Below are positions 45,727 to 56,250 of a DNA stretch of 64,000 nt, piece after piece. Made by a program: the position numbers and the translations under genes. Under the pieces are notes generated by a model that saw only the letters and a list, made by a program, of their open reading frames with translations, was not told the origin of the DNA and made no database searches. Origin of the DNA: an uncultured Oceanospirillaceae bacterium (GTDB taxonomy: Bacteria > Pseudomonadota > Gammaproteobacteria > Pseudomonadales > Balneatricaceae); the NCBI GenBank assembly GCA_937136055.1, contig CAKZOD010000087.1, positions 1-64,000 of the forward strand. Direction: 5' to 3'. Position 1 is the first letter of the stretch. Every line of letters starts with the position of its first letter.

Positions 45727-46056
45727 TTATTCTGAATCCGCAGCTTGTGCCGCTGCAGATACGAGTTCTTTTAATTCACCAGATTCAGCTAATTCGCAGA
45801 CAATGTCACAACCGCCCACAAGCTCACCGTTTACCCACAGCTGTGGAAAAGTTGGCCAGTTAGCAATTTTCGGCAACTCTGTACGGATATCTTGGTTTTC
45901 TAAAATATTAACAAACGCAAAACGCTCTTCACAAGCCATCAAGGCTTCTACGGTACGTGAAGAAAAGCCACACTGTGGGAAACGAGGCGTTCCCTTCATG
46001 TAAAGCAAGATTGCATTTGATTCAATTTGTTCTTTAATAGTTTCAGCAATACTCAT
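45727..46056 (-). CDS. grxD: Monothiol glutaredoxin
   Basis: Iron-sulfur cluster carrier of the Grx4 type. The signature YMKGTPRFPQCGFSSRTVEA contains the CGFS active site; WPTFPQLWVNGELVGGCDI binds glutathione. 109 residues, complete. Confidence 0.97.
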   Translation of the reverse strand: MSIAETIKEQIESNAILLYMKGTPRFPQCGFSSRTVEALMACEERFAFVNILENQDIRTELPKIANWPTFPQLWVNGELVGGCDIVCELAESGELKELVSAAAQAADSE

Positions 46057-46567
46057 AATTTTTCTCTCAACTGCTCTAACAATTTACACACTTCTAATCG
46101 CCGAGATACTAGCACATACTTGACTAATTTACTTGGATTTATTGAAGCAATTATCCAGATATTTTTTAGATCAATCAAATCGAGAAAAAGTTAACCATAG
46201 TGCATTTTTCCTTTCATTTTATAAATGCCGTCTAACCCCTTGTATTTGCCTTGCAAGCCACTGCGACACAAACTCAAAAAAGCGATACTAAACGTTATTA
46301 TCAATCCTACAATGCAGTTAAAACTGGAAATATCAACCGCTTATTAATTAAAATATCTCTATTAGCTGACACTTTAGTAGGCAATTTTCACTGCTTTGAA
46401 TACACGCTAGCTTAACCTTTTTATTCATGCTATATATACGCCACTGTACGTTCGTAAAGTTACATAAACACTGTCCCGCCAACGCATTCTTTCTCAGTTC
46501 AAATCACTTTTTTTAAACGTTTTGAAAATGAATTATTGTCATTGGCCTCTACTATTTTGAAATTCTT
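46057..46567. other. Divergent intergenic region grxD / argF
   Basis: 511 AT-rich bases between divergent genes. I find no ORF, tRNA or convincing riboswitch. Pseudomonas places several more genes between its grxD and argF, so this gap may be a remnant of gene loss. An ARG-box-like stretch (TGAATTATTGTCATT, 46527-46541) before argF is too weak to call. Confidence 0.4.
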
Positions 46568-47485
46568 ATGAAAAACATTAGACATTTTTTAACTGAGCTA
46601 GACCTTTCCCAAGCGGAATTTAAGCAAGTCATTCAACGCGCAACGCAATTAAAACAAATGCGTAATCGCGATGAAGACTTCACCCCTTTTAAGAACAAAG
46701 TATTAGCAATGATTTTCGAAAAATCATCAACACGTACTCGAGTATCTTTTGAAGCGGGCATGGCACAGTTCGGTGGACATGCAATGTTTCTTTCATCAAG
46801 AGATACTCAACTGGGCCGTGGTGAACCTATTCAGGATTCATCAAAAGTGATTTCTAGTATGGTCGACATTGTCATGATCAGAACATTTAGTCACAAGATT
46901 GTTGAGGAGTTTGCTGCACACTCAAGTGTCCCTGTCATCAATGCACTCACGGATGAATACCACCCATGCCAATTACTTGCAGACATGCAAACGTACTTGG
47001 AGCACAGAGGCGACATCCAAGGAAAAACTGTAACTTGGGTAGGTGATGGCAACAATATGTGCCATTCATATATGAACACTGCAAAGCTGCTAGATTTCAA
47101 ACTCAACATCGCCTGCCCTGAAGGGTATGACCCAGACCCACAATTGCTGGCAGACAATGCAGACAGAGTCACTGTATATCGTGATCTTAACGAAGCCGTT
47201 AAAAATAGTGACCTGATTGTTACAGACGTCTGGGCATCAATGGGCCAAGAAGAAGAGCAAAAAGCGCGAGAAAAGAGCTTTGCTGATTATCAAGTCAGCC
47301 CTGCACTCATGAAAATCGCCAATAAAGATGCTCTCTTTATGCACTGCTTACCGGCTCACCGCGGCGAAGAAATTAGCGAAGATATGTTAGAAGATAGCAG
47401 CAGCGTCGTTTTTGATGAAGCAGAAAACCGCCTGCATGCGCAAAAAGCGTTGATGGAGTTTTTAATCAACGCTAGCAATAGCTAA
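46568..47485 (+). CDS. argF: Ornithine carbamoyltransferase
   Basis: Makes citrulline from ornithine and carbamoyl phosphate. Motifs: [15 protein letters not shown] (carbamoyl phosphate binding), [20 protein letters not shown] and [10 protein letters not shown] (ornithine binding, catalytic Cys). 305 residues, anabolic type. Followed by a strong terminator. Confidence 0.97.
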   Translation: MKNIRHFLTELDLSQAEFKQVIQRATQLKQMRNRDEDFTPFKNKVLAMIFEKSSTRTRVSFEAGMAQFGGHAMFLSSRDTQLGRGEPIQDSSKVISSMVDIVMIRTFSHKIVEEFAAHSSVPVINALTDEYHPCQLLADMQTYLEHRGDIQGKTVTWVGDGNNMCHSYMNTAKLLDFKLNIACPEGYDPDPQLLADNADRVTVYRDLNEAVKNSDLIVTDVWASMGQEEEQKAREKSFADYQVSPALMKIANKDALFMHCLPAHRGEEISEDMLEDSSSVVFDEAENRLHAQKALMEFLINASNS

Positions 47486-47491
47486 AATACA

Positions 47492-47539
47492 TGGCTGTAC
47501 TTTAGAAACACTTTTCTAGCGTACAGCCAGATTTTTTTT
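47492..47539 (+). terminator. Intrinsic terminator after argF
   Basis: TGGCTGTAC ... GTACAGCCA outer stem with an inner TAGAAA/TTTCTA arm, followed by GA and eight Ts. It begins six bases after the argF stop. Confidence 0.92.
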
Positions 47540-47607
47540 GTTTTTAGTAATAACCTTTATCGATCAATCAGCTATTATATATAGACACTTGTTGACTGGA
47601 AGTTTTG

Positions 47608-48522
47608 ATGATTGAGTTTAGACATTTAAAAACCTTATCTGCCCTGCGTGATGCAGGCTCTTTAGTGGAAGCTGCAGAGCGTATCCATCTCACCCAATCA
47701 GCACTTTCCCACCAAATAAAAGACTTAGAAGATCGCTTAAACTGTTCATTGTTTATCCGTAAAACCAAGCCTATTACATTTACGGCAGCAGGTCGGCGTG
47801 TACTGGCACTAGCAGATAATGTTCTGCCTATGATAAAGAACACTGAACGTGAAATCGTCAGGCTCGCCTGTGGAGAAGCCGGTCGTTTAAATATCAGTAT
47901 TGATTGTCATAGCTGTTTTGACTGGCTAATGCCGACCATCGATTGTTTTCGAAAGAACTGGCCTGAAGTTGAAATGGATTTAGCTAACAGCTTCACTTTT
48001 GCACCTATTCCAGCTCTGGCAAAAGGCGACATTGATTTAGTAATCACATCTGATCCAGTACCGAGAAACGAAATATTTTACACGCCATTGTTTAGTTATG
48101 AATCACTAATATCAATGAGCAAAAATCACCCATTAGCGAATAAGAAGTTTATTAAAGCTTCTGATATCGCAGACCAAACGCTCATTACCTACCCCGTCAA
48201 CCAAGATAGGCTGGATATTTTCACCCGCTTTTTAGACCCTGCAGGTGTTGAACCTAAAGAGGTACGCACAGCAGATTTAACGCTGATGATGCTGCAACTC
48301 GTCGCTAGCGGCAGAGGCATAGCTGCCTTACCAAACTGGGCCATTTACGAATATTTGCAAAAAGACTATGTCATCGCTAAGCCAATTTCTGAGCGCGGCC
48401 AATGGTGCACCCTTTATGCCGCGATTCGTGAAGAGCAGAAAGATGCCGAATTTATGACTGATTTTCTTGAAACGGCAAAGGAAGTTTCGTTTGCCAATCT
48501 TGCGGGCATTAAATCAGCATAA
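47608..48522 (+). CDS. metR: LysR-type regulator, MetR
   Basis: Homocysteine-responsive activator of methionine synthesis genes. The N-terminal winged helix (MIEFRHLKTLSALRDAGSLV, then RIHLTQSALSHQIKDLEDRL) is very close to E. coli MetR, and the ligand domain follows the family. 304 residues. The ATG at 47608 follows GGAAG; the in-frame TTG three bases earlier is not needed. No met gene is adjacent. Confidence 0.92.
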   Translation: MIEFRHLKTLSALRDAGSLVEAAERIHLTQSALSHQIKDLEDRLNCSLFIRKTKPITFTAAGRRVLALADNVLPMIKNTEREIVRLACGEAGRLNISIDCHSCFDWLMPTIDCFRKNWPEVEMDLANSFTFAPIPALAKGDIDLVITSDPVPRNEIFYTPLFSYESLISMSKNHPLANKKFIKASDIADQTLITYPVNQDRLDIFTRFLDPAGVEPKEVRTADLTLMMLQLVASGRGIAALPNWAIYEYLQKDYVIAKPISERGQWCTLYAAIREEQKDAEFMTDFLETAKEVSFANLAGIKSA

Positions 48523-48800
48523 CACTGCGTTTTAATCCCGCCGGCTACCTTTGATCTTCTTTAGCTAACCCATAGAGCTGGCTAGCTTAGTGTTATTGAC
48601 AGCTGTACAAAAGTTTTTTGCAACATTTTGTCAATAGCCCTTGTTTATCACTTATGATGCCTTACACTGGAGCCTCAATTAAACACAGAGTATTAAATAA
48701 GCAGCATCAGTGATAGCACATATAGCAAGCCATCTTGCCTAACTGCTTCATATGAAAATAATCGCTCGTTAATCCTCATTTTTGGCGAATAATAATCAAA
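48523..48800. other. Intergenic region before the DAHP synthase gene
   Basis: 278 bases. ATAACACT near 48519 pairs at a distance with AGTGTTAT near 48588, and CTAGCT repeats lie between, a possible metR terminator without a T-run. No leader peptide rich in aromatic codons is apparent. Confidence 0.35.
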
Positions 48801-50159
48801 ATGGATATCTGGACACCTGATAGCTGGCGCAGCAAGCCCATCTTACAACAACCTAATTATACTAATTCCGATCTTGTTAAAAGCACTGAACAGAAGTTGG
48901 CAAAAATGCCGCCTTTAGTGTTTGCAGGTGAAATTAGAGAACTGCATAGACAACTAGCGGATGTTGCTCAAGGTAACGCTTTTTTATTACAAGGTGGCGA
49001 TTGCGCTGAAACATTTGCCGAATTTAATGCAAACAAAATAAAAGATACTTTCCAAGTACTGCTGCAAATGGCCGTTGTCATGAGCTTTGCAGGGAGTAGC
49101 CCGGTTGTTAAAATTGGCCGCATGGCCGGTCAATTTGCCAAGCCTCGCTCAAGTGACTTAGAAACTAAAGGTGATATTTCTCTACCAAGCTATCGTGGCG
49201 ATATCATCAACGGTAACGACTTCACTGAAGCGGCACGCCTGCCGGATCCTGAACGCATGATTCAAGCGTATCACCAATCAGCATCTACATTGAATTTGCT
49301 CCGTGCATTTGCTCAAGGTGGTTTTGCAGACTTACACAAAGTCCACCGCTGGAATTCTGGATTTATCAAAAAGAGCCCGCAAGGTGAGCGCTATCAAGCA
49401 CTATCAAATCAAATAGACCAAGCAATTGCGTTTATGGAAGCCTGTGGCATTGATTCAAGTACTTCACCACAAATTCGCTCGACAACGCTTTTCACTTCCC
49501 ATGAATCATTATTGCTTGGTTATGAAGAAGCCCTTACCCGCCAAGATAGCCAAACACAAGAATGGTACAACTGCTCAGCACATATGATTTGGATTGGTGA
49601 CAGAACACGCCAGCCTGATCATGCACATGTCGAATTTTTAAGAGGTGTAAATAACCCTATTGGCATCAAAGTTGGCCCTACAACATCAAGTGAAGATCTG
49701 ATTCAATTACTTGATATTCTAAACCCACAAAATTTACCTGGCCGTATTACCCTTATTGCGCGTATGGGTGCTAAACAAATTGGTGAGAAGCTTCCTGCGC
49801 TTGTACAACTAATCAAGCGTGAAGGAAGAAGTGTGGTCTGGAGTTCTGACCCAATGCACGGAAACACTATTACCGCATCAAGTGGTTACAAAACACGTAG
49901 TGTAAACGCTATTTTGGAAGAAATTAAAGGCTTCTTCCAAGTGCATGATGCAGAAGGCACTCATGCTGGCGGTGTTCACTTAGAAATGACCGGGCACAAT
50001 GTCACTGAATGTATTGGCGGTGCTTATCAAATCACTGAAGAAGGCTTAGCACACCGCTACGATACTTTCTGTGACCCACGTTTAAACGGCGAGCAAGCAC
50101 TAGAGCTGGCCTTCTTAATTGCCGATACCTTAAAAACCGCTAGGAACAAAAAAGCCTAA
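48801..50159 (+). CDS. DAHP synthase, type II (plant-like)
   Basis: Condenses phosphoenolpyruvate and erythrose 4-phosphate in the first step of the shikimate pathway. Class II signatures: [71 protein letters not shown] and [13 protein letters not shown]. 452 residues, complete. It overlaps yqcC by one base (TAATG). Confidence 0.96.
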   Translation: MDIWTPDSWRSKPILQQPNYTNSDLVKSTEQKLAKMPPLVFAGEIRELHRQLADVAQGNAFLLQGGDCAETFAEFNANKIKDTFQVLLQMAVVMSFAGSSPVVKIGRMAGQFAKPRSSDLETKGDISLPSYRGDIINGNDFTEAARLPDPERMIQAYHQSASTLNLLRAFAQGGFADLHKVHRWNSGFIKKSPQGERYQALSNQIDQAIAFMEACGIDSSTSPQIRSTTLFTSHESLLLGYEEALTRQDSQTQEWYNCSAHMIWIGDRTRQPDHAHVEFLRGVNNPIGIKVGPTTSSEDLIQLLDILNPQNLPGRITLIARMGAKQIGEKLPALVQLIKREGRSVVWSSDPMHGNTITASSGYKTRSVNAILEEIKGFFQVHDAEGTHAGGVHLEMTGHNVTECIGGAYQITEEGLAHRYDTFCDPRLNGEQALELAFLIADTLKTARNKKA

Positions 50160-50479
50160 TGAAACACACTGCCATAGCCCAAACACTCAGCGCCATTACA
50201 AAAGAAATGCAACTAATTGGGTTATGGCACGATGTCTCTCCAAGTACAGAAAAACTAGCTAGTAAACTCCCTTTTTGTGTCGATACACTCACATTTTGTG
50301 AATGGCTACAATGGGTTATGTTTCCAAAATTATTTGTAATTATAGAAACAAAAGCCCAACTACCACTGAAAAGTAATATGGCCGTAATGGCTCAAGAAGC
50401 ACTAAAAAGAGAGCAAGCCGACACAGAACAGCTTTTAAAACTCATCTACCAACTCGATAAAGATATTGTTAGCAACTGA
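50159..50479 (+). CDS. yqcC: YqcC family protein
   Basis: 106 residues of the small helical YqcC/DUF446 family of unknown function (LPFCVDTLTFCEWLQWVMFP). In many gammaproteobacteria the gene accompanies truC; here it is coupled by a one-base overlap to the type II DAHP synthase gene. Confidence 0.88.
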   Translation: MKHTAIAQTLSAITKEMQLIGLWHDVSPSTEKLASKLPFCVDTLTFCEWLQWVMFPKLFVIIETKAQLPLKSNMAVMAQEALKREQADTEQLLKLIYQLDKDIVSN

Positions 50480-50529
50480 GCTAATCTTTAGAATTAACGA
50501 CACCAATAGTTCAAAACACCGAGATAAAC

Positions 50530-51579
50530 ATGTCATCACTCACTTCCCTCAGTGCTCTTTTACAAGAGAGCGGCGCACAATTTCGTATCTATGATATGGG
50601 CAGACAAATCAGCAAGATTAGTGTTAAGCAATTTGCATTAATTGAAAAAGGACAGCAAATTTACCCAAAGCCATATCTTCATCATGCTTGGCTGGCACTA
50701 CTACTTTGGAACCCAAAACAAAAAGCTCAAAATGTTGTTTGGTTTCTTAAATTCCCATTAGATGAACAAGGCCATCTCGTTCAAGCTGTTAGAGATGATT
50801 TTATTAATCGCTTAATGCTAAACATCAACCAAATGCTGTCGTCTGCAGATATCAGTGAAGCTGAGGACGCCTTAAAGGATAACCCTTTTTCATTTACGCC
50901 TGATCAAGAGAAAATGGCTGTGTTTCACGCATTAACGGCTAAGGAGACACAATCTCCTAAAAGCCAGTACTACCCGCTCTGCCAAAACTATTTCTCAGGG
51001 CACAGGCAATGGAGTGATTGGCAAGATCTTGGCTTGCAGGGAATTGCTGAAATTGCCGTTAATATTGAAGACAACAAAAAGCAGCTTCTCTCTAATTTTG
51101 CTCATTTTGAGGATGCACCACTAATTGCACTTTGTAGTGCACTAGAGCACAGCAATATTGATCATAAACTAGCAACGCAGATTAGCACTAAACTGGAACA
51201 AAGCTTGTCACAAGAGAGCCCTAATATCAGCCTATGCTGTGCATTATTAAGAGCCCTGCACGGATCACCTGACGAAGCTGTGAAATTAGACAACATCAAT
51301 AAACTATTGAACTCTACAATATCAGACAATGCTGAAGTATTAACAACCATCGCCGTCAAGATGTGTGATTTGCTGACTCAACCTACACTGCTCCAGCTGT
51401 TTTTAGAAAAACTGGCAACAGGGGAAGCAGGCCAACAAGGCTTTTCAAGAATTTTGGCAGACCTAATGTTTAACGAAAAGCTACGCTTGGCTATTTTGCA
51501 AGCTTTTAGAAGTCCTGAACGTAGCCCACAGCTATCACAGGCGATAGGCAACATGTTTGGATCAAACTTTAGCCAATAA
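50530..51579 (+). CDS. DUF3549 family protein
   Basis: 349 residues. The start (LSALLQESGAQFRIYDMGR, then QIYPKPYLHHAWLAL) is that of DUF3549, a family conserved in Vibrio- and Pseudomonas-like bacteria without assigned function. No membrane helix or enzymatic motif is visible. It is downstream of yqcC by about 50 bases, perhaps in the same operon. Confidence 0.85.
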   Translation: MSSLTSLSALLQESGAQFRIYDMGRQISKISVKQFALIEKGQQIYPKPYLHHAWLALLLWNPKQKAQNVVWFLKFPLDEQGHLVQAVRDDFINRLMLNINQMLSSADISEAEDALKDNPFSFTPDQEKMAVFHALTAKETQSPKSQYYPLCQNYFSGHRQWSDWQDLGLQGIAEIAVNIEDNKKQLLSNFAHFEDAPLIALCSALEHSNIDHKLATQISTKLEQSLSQESPNISLCCALLRALHGSPDEAVKLDNINKLLNSTISDNAEVLTTIAVKMCDLLTQPTLLQLFLEKLATGEAGQQGFSRILADLMFNEKLRLAILQAFRSPERSPQLSQAIGNMFGSNFSQ

Positions 51580-51588
51580 TTTCAATGT

Positions 51589-51622
51589 GTTATATGCTCA
51601 GATTGTTTTCTGAGCATATAAC
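51589..51622. terminator. Stem-loop after the DUF3549 gene
   Basis: A perfect 13 bp stem, GTTATATGCTCAG (51589-51601) with its complement (51610-51622), 8-base loop. There is no T-run on the plus side, so it may be a processing or stability hairpin instead of a classical terminator. Confidence 0.6.
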
Positions 51623-51752
51623 AAATCCCGCCTAAATGAATAATTTGATTTTGAGCACTCAAAGCAGAACTATCAACTTGAGTTTATTGCTCAGCCGTTT
51701 AATCGCAGGTACACTAAGCGCTCTTTTTTAAGCTGTAATAAGAGAAGTATTC

Positions 51753-52583
51753 ATGGCGGCAATTGCCACAAAACCATACGTCATTCCTGGCAAACCTGAA
51801 GTTTTAATAGAGATTACAAAACTCTTAAAAGCTAACGAAGTAGATGTAGATTGTATTGTAGACACCCTACGCAAAGACGTTTCCTTATATACCGCTGTGA
51901 TCGCTACCGCTAACAACCCAATGTTTCGCGGCAAGCGCGAAATAAAATCCCTTAATGAAGCAGTCGTTCGTTTAGGTTTGAAAACTCTATTTACCATTAT
52001 CAGGTTAGTCGCTTTAAAAAATTCTATATCCAGTGTAGATCGACTGGAACGCTTTTGGGATTGCGCATCAGAAATTGCAAACCTGACCGTTTTTTTCACT
52101 CGACGCGTATCAAATGAAAATGAAGAGGATGCATTCACATTAGGCATGCTCCACAACTGCGGCATACCTTTACTAATGGAGTCCGCTCCTGAGTATCGTA
52201 ATTTCTTAAAGAACACCCCAACTGAAAGTATTACCAATTTTCTAGCGATGGAGAAAGCGAAATACGGCTTCCATCACTTTCAAATTAGCTACCAAATAGC
52301 CAAACGCTGGCAATTCCCTGAAGCGGTGACACAAGCAATCGCACTACAAGGGAAAGAGACGAATATAATTGGCAGGATAAAAAATGTCAGCGAAGGTAGC
52401 AAGCTACTCGCCTGCTCTTTGATCTTAGCAAAAGATGTTAGTCAAAATTATCGACATTATTGGCGCATTGAAAATACCCAGCAAAAATATGAAAACTTAC
52501 GCCCGATTTTAGATTATGTCGGAATACCTGATACTGATTATATCGACTTACGTGAAGACTTAATTGCCCACCTAGATCAATAA
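51753..52583 (+). CDS. HDOD domain protein
   Basis: 276 residues made up mostly of one HDOD domain, an HD-related output or scaffold domain without the catalytic metal site. The N-terminal part has LNEAVVRLGLKTLFTII and the central helix HNCGIPLLMESAPEY. HDOD proteins are often tied to chemotaxis, motility or c-di-GMP signalling; a chemoreceptor gene follows, on the same strand, 197 bases on. Confidence 0.85.
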   Translation: MAAIATKPYVIPGKPEVLIEITKLLKANEVDVDCIVDTLRKDVSLYTAVIATANNPMFRGKREIKSLNEAVVRLGLKTLFTIIRLVALKNSISSVDRLERFWDCASEIANLTVFFTRRVSNENEEDAFTLGMLHNCGIPLLMESAPEYRNFLKNTPTESITNFLAMEKAKYGFHHFQISYQIAKRWQFPEAVTQAIALQGKETNIIGRIKNVSEGSKLLACSLILAKDVSQNYRHYWRIENTQQKYENLRPILDYVGIPDTDYIDLREDLIAHLDQ

Positions 52584-52780
52584 ATACAGACATAGATCAA
52601 ATAAAATTTACGCTAAGTTCATCCTTACAATGATACAATTTCCCTCTTAAAATAATTGTTTCTACATCATTGCCATTATAGGACTCTTTTGGAATATAGA
52701 AGCATTCTCGCACTGACATAGGGATATGCTCACTCGTGCACTTACAATTTTTGTAATCACTAAAACATCAAGAGATTCGC

Positions 52781-54391
52781 ATGCAACAAAAAATCAGCAA
52801 TTTGATCGACAAGATTCTCCGCATGATAGGTTGTAAAACAATCAACGCTCAATTCATGTTATCTTATTTTTTAATTTTTTTACTGGCAACAATCGCTGCA
52901 GTATCTCTTTATATGAGCATGGCGATCAATCCAGAAACGATAAATGTTGCAGGCAGACAGAGGATGTTAAGCCAGCGACTTGCAAAAGAAGTACTACTGC
53001 AAAGCGAAGGCATCAGCAATGCCCAGCAAGTGCAAAAGACCATCAATTTGTACGAACGCTCCCATATGCATATTATCAATGGCAATGCTGAAAGCGGTAT
53101 GGTCGCCATCAGTAACCCAGAGATACTTAATCAATTAAAAGTGGTTGAGGGCTTATGGTCTAAGTACAAACAATTGATTTTGCAACATGGTAAAAATCCG
53201 AGTAAAGAAAGCGTTCAGCAAATACAGCTGCAATCCCCAGTGATACTAAAAGAGCTTAACCAAGCCGTTGTGATGATGACCGCTGAGTCAAACGAGATAA
53301 CGTCTGAGCAACTCATGCTCTCTTTTTTATGTATCTTAGCAATCCTTGTGTTTATTGTGATGGGCCGCGCATTTGGATTCAGTATGCTTATGGCTAATAT
53401 CATTCGCTTGAGAAAGCGCATGGAAGAAGTTGGCAAGGGTAATTTCTCTCATCGCTTTCATATTACACATACAGATAACGAAATTGGGGAAATGTTCGAC
53501 TCATATAACAATATGCTACAACACGTAAGTGACCTACTCTATGTAGTACAAAATGTTGCGGATAACACCGAAAAGCATATTGAGGAAGTTGCTGGATCCA
53601 CCAAAGATGTGGCCGCAGGGGTTGAGCAACAGTACGACGATATTGCTCTAGTTGCAGCAGCGATGAACCAACTAACAGCCACTGTTAAAGAAGTTTCAGG
53701 TAATACTTTAGAGGCAGAAAATGCAGCGAATGTAACCGGCCAAGAAGCTAAAAGTGGCGGCGACATGTCGATTAAAACACAAGAATATTCACAAGAAATG
53801 CAACAAAATCTTGAGCAGACTACCAATCAGATTAATGATTTGAAAAAAGAGACAGACTCTGTTGGTAGCGTTTCTTCTGTAATCAAAGATATTGCCGATC
53901 AAACTAACTTACTGGCCTTAAATGCCTCAATTGAAGCTGCACGTGCAGGTGATCAAGGAAGAGGGTTCGCAGTTGTTGCTGATGAAGTGAGATCACTTGC
54001 GTTTAGAACTCAGCAATCCACTATGGAAATTGAAACAATTATTGAGCAACTTCAAAAAATGGCTGATAAGGCTGTTAGTTCAATGGAGCAAAACAACCAC
54101 CTTGCCAAAACAAGCTCAGAAATTGCAATGAATTCAGCTGAAGCGATGCAAAGAATTTTATCTTCGGCGGAGCAAATTTCATCGATGAATGCAATGATAT
54201 CTTCTGCAACAACACAGCAGAGCTCAGTAGTAACCGATATTGACGAGCGAATCTCTAGCATTTCGCAAGTTGCTAGCGGCACTAAAACAGATACAGATCA
54301 GGTCGTGAGTTCTATTACTGATATACGCAATGAAATTAAATCGCTAAATCAGTTAACTAAACAATTCACTCTCGATAAAAAAGCCGACTAG
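52781..54391 (+). CDS. Methyl-accepting chemotaxis protein with PilJ-type sensor
   Basis: 536 residues. Two membrane helices (about 27-48 and 180-200) enclose a short periplasmic sensor bearing the PilJ/NIT-like motif [20 protein letters not shown] follows (about 205-255), then the signalling coiled coil with the hairpin tip [20 protein letters not shown] and [15 protein letters not shown]. It signals to CheA/CheW at the cell pole; the ligand is unknown. No CheA gene is in the window. The 197 bases upstream show no sigma28 promoter. Confidence 0.93.
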   Translation: MQQKISNLIDKILRMIGCKTINAQFMLSYFLIFLLATIAAVSLYMSMAINPETINVAGRQRMLSQRLAKEVLLQSEGISNAQQVQKTINLYERSHMHIINGNAESGMVAISNPEILNQLKVVEGLWSKYKQLILQHGKNPSKESVQQIQLQSPVILKELNQAVVMMTAESNEITSEQLMLSFLCILAILVFIVMGRAFGFSMLMANIIRLRKRMEEVGKGNFSHRFHITHTDNEIGEMFDSYNNMLQHVSDLLYVVQNVADNTEKHIEEVAGSTKDVAAGVEQQYDDIALVAAAMNQLTATVKEVSGNTLEAENAANVTGQEAKSGGDMSIKTQEYSQEMQQNLEQTTNQINDLKKETDSVGSVSSVIKDIADQTNLLALNASIEAARAGDQGRGFAVVADEVRSLAFRTQQSTMEIETIIEQLQKMADKAVSSMEQNNHLAKTSSEIAMNSAEAMQRILSSAEQISSMNAMISSATTQQSSVVTDIDERISSISQVASGTKTDTDQVVSSITDIRNEIKSLNQLTKQFTLDKKAD

Positions 54392-54419
54392 GCTAGAACG
54401 ACTAGTCTTATTTGACAAT

Positions 54420-54446
54420 ACTCACCTTTCACATATAAAGGTGAGT
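54420..54446. terminator. Convergent terminator after the chemoreceptor gene
   Basis: CTCACCTTT (54421-54429) pairs with AAAGGTGAG (54437-54445), 7-base loop, between convergent genes. A second smaller hairpin (GACTAG / CTAGTC) lies just upstream. Confidence 0.7.
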
Positions 54447-54467
54447 GTTCTCAGACTTACAAAGCAT

Positions 54468-56234
54468 TCATTGCAATAATTTATCCAAGCTCGAACTCAG
54501 TTGCTTCTGCGCATGAAAACCTAACGCCAACAGATCTTGCGTAACATCGATGGGTAACTCCTGATCTGGCACTTTTTGATTTAACACTCCACCAAAGAGC
54601 ACCGGTAGTAAAATATTATTGGCTGCTAACTTCTGCTTTAATTGATTTGCATACTCCAAAGCCATTCCATTGTGAGTACTTATGAGTATTGCATCAACAT
54701 CAATTTTTTTAACCTGCTCAATTATTTTATCTGGATCCGCCTCTGCGCCTAAGTAGGTTACTTTCGCACCGGTATTGGCAAACAACCAATTTAAAACGAT
54801 AATCGCGTGCTCATGTACATCCGTAGAAGCTAGCAAAACGCGCTTCCCATTTACTTTCTCTAAAAAATCAGCTTTTTCAAATTGGGATTTATATTCTTGA
54901 TAGCAATCTATCGTTTGAGCAAAAATATCAGTTGCGACAATAACTTTATGGCCACGTGCTTCACTGTCATCTTTTTCACCTGCCGCAAATAGCGCTTCAA
55001 AGGTAGCTGGTCCCATTTTCTTTAAAACATACAACATTTGCAGAGGGTTATTTATATCGACCCCTGCGCTTTGCAATCCCTCAAGCGCATTCTTAAAGAC
55101 TTGCTTACCGTGGATCTGCATTTTTTCTGCAAAAGCTTCGCTCGCACTAAAATCCACATGATCCAGCATTCGCCGAGCACTTTTCTCAACCCTATTACCC
55201 AAAATTTGAGTTTCCACGATTTCCTGCCAAGATGGCGAGCGAATAGCCTCAGTAACAGGAAGCGGAAGAACAGCATGGCCTGTTGGGCATTTGAGCTGCG
55301 CCATTATATCCCAAAGCATGTACTCACTAATCATCGCTCTGTTTTCATCAAAATTGCGAGTAAATGAAATGGTGTCACCATAGAACATAGAACCTACACA
55401 CTCTCCTTGATGAATTTTATCTAAAGCAAACACCCAGCCAGCTCGCTTGATTGGATCACTGGTCAAGCCCCCTATACAGTGGCTAAGCTTCGCTTTAAGC
55501 AGATCTTCTACAATGTATTTTTCCATATAGGCCCAACCAGCGACGGTGGTACAATCAAAAAATAATGCACCATATCCATCTTCAAGATAGGAGTGCAACA
55601 TCACACCTTGCTCTCTAAACTCTCCAAGCAACGCTATCGCTCTAGTTGTTTCAATAGCCGTGGTTTTATGATCATGCCAACCAGGTACTTCATGGGAAAA
55701 GTACTGAGACAAGTTACCAATAGTCGTCACACCCGCTTGTAAGGCATGCACTGTATTCATTGTTGATGAGGGGAAACCTATCATAAAATCGCCCATATGA
55801 GGCTGGATAGTAGTATTGCTGCCGATTTTTTGCCATTGAGAATTTGCCAGCAAAGGGCCTGTTTCAGCGGCCGTTTTCTCCCGCCAAGCTTCAGGCAACC
55901 CCATTCGTCTATCAAGGCAGATACCACTGCGATGAACTTCAATATTATTTAATTTACATTCACGTTGAATATTTTCCAGCGCCTGCTCAGTCAATTGCCA
56001 GTTTCCCATGCCTACATGTGCATGATAGGTAATAGAAGATGATTTTTTACACTGCTCTTTAAACGCTCTTTCTGAATTAACCCCCCAATGATCAAACGCT
56101 AACGTACGGCCAATAGTTATATTTTTTGCAATATCCCGCGCCTCATTGCGCAAAGTAATATAATCGAACGTTTCTTTATTAACCAACTGCTGAACATTTT
56201 CATTAAAACTGGGCGTTGCCATTAACATCTCCAA
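54468..56234 (-). CDS. B12-dependent mutase-like enzyme with C-terminal cobalamin domain
   Basis: 588 residues. The C-terminal 130 residues form a cobalamin-binding domain: the DxHxxG motif appears as DVHEHA, with the last Gly replaced, followed by ILISTHNGMA and VLFGGVLN. The N-terminal ~430 residues look like a TIM-barrel catalytic part, distantly like glutamate mutase or aminomutase E chains (NTVHALQAGVTTIGNLSQ, LPVTEAIRSPSWQEIVE). Total size equals a fused E plus S glutamate mutase, but I could not align the Clostridium E chain convincingly. Substrate unknown. It is coupled to a ProC-like gene 16 bases upstream, suggesting amino-acid chemistry. Confidence 0.7.
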   Translation of the reverse strand: MEMLMATPSFNENVQQLVNKETFDYITLRNEARDIAKNITIGRTLAFDHWGVNSERAFKEQCKKSSSITYHAHVGMGNWQLTEQALENIQRECKLNNIEVHRSGICLDRRMGLPEAWREKTAAETGPLLANSQWQKIGSNTTIQPHMGDFMIGFPSSTMNTVHALQAGVTTIGNLSQYFSHEVPGWHDHKTTAIETTRAIALLGEFREQGVMLHSYLEDGYGALFFDCTTVAGWAYMEKYIVEDLLKAKLSHCIGGLTSDPIKRAGWVFALDKIHQGECVGSMFYGDTISFTRNFDENRAMISEYMLWDIMAQLKCPTGHAVLPLPVTEAIRSPSWQEIVETQILGNRVEKSARRMLDHVDFSASEAFAEKMQIHGKQVFKNALEGLQSAGVDINNPLQMLYVLKKMGPATFEALFAAGEKDDSEARGHKVIVATDIFAQTIDCYQEYKSQFEKADFLEKVNGKRVLLASTDVHEHAIIVLNWLFANTGAKVTYLGAEADPDKIIEQVKKIDVDAILISTHNGMALEYANQLKQKLAANNILLPVLFGGVLNQKVPDQELPIDVTQDLLALGFHAQKQLSSSLDKLLQ

Positions 56235-56250
56235 AGCTTACAAATATTTT

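Noticed and set aside
46527..46541. Possible ARG box before argF
   Set aside because: Matches only part of the consensus and lacks a second box.
54468..56234. Assignment as canonical methylaspartate (glutamate) mutase
   Set aside because: The cobalamin domain is clear but the barrel does not align convincingly with the known E chain, so only a general name is given.
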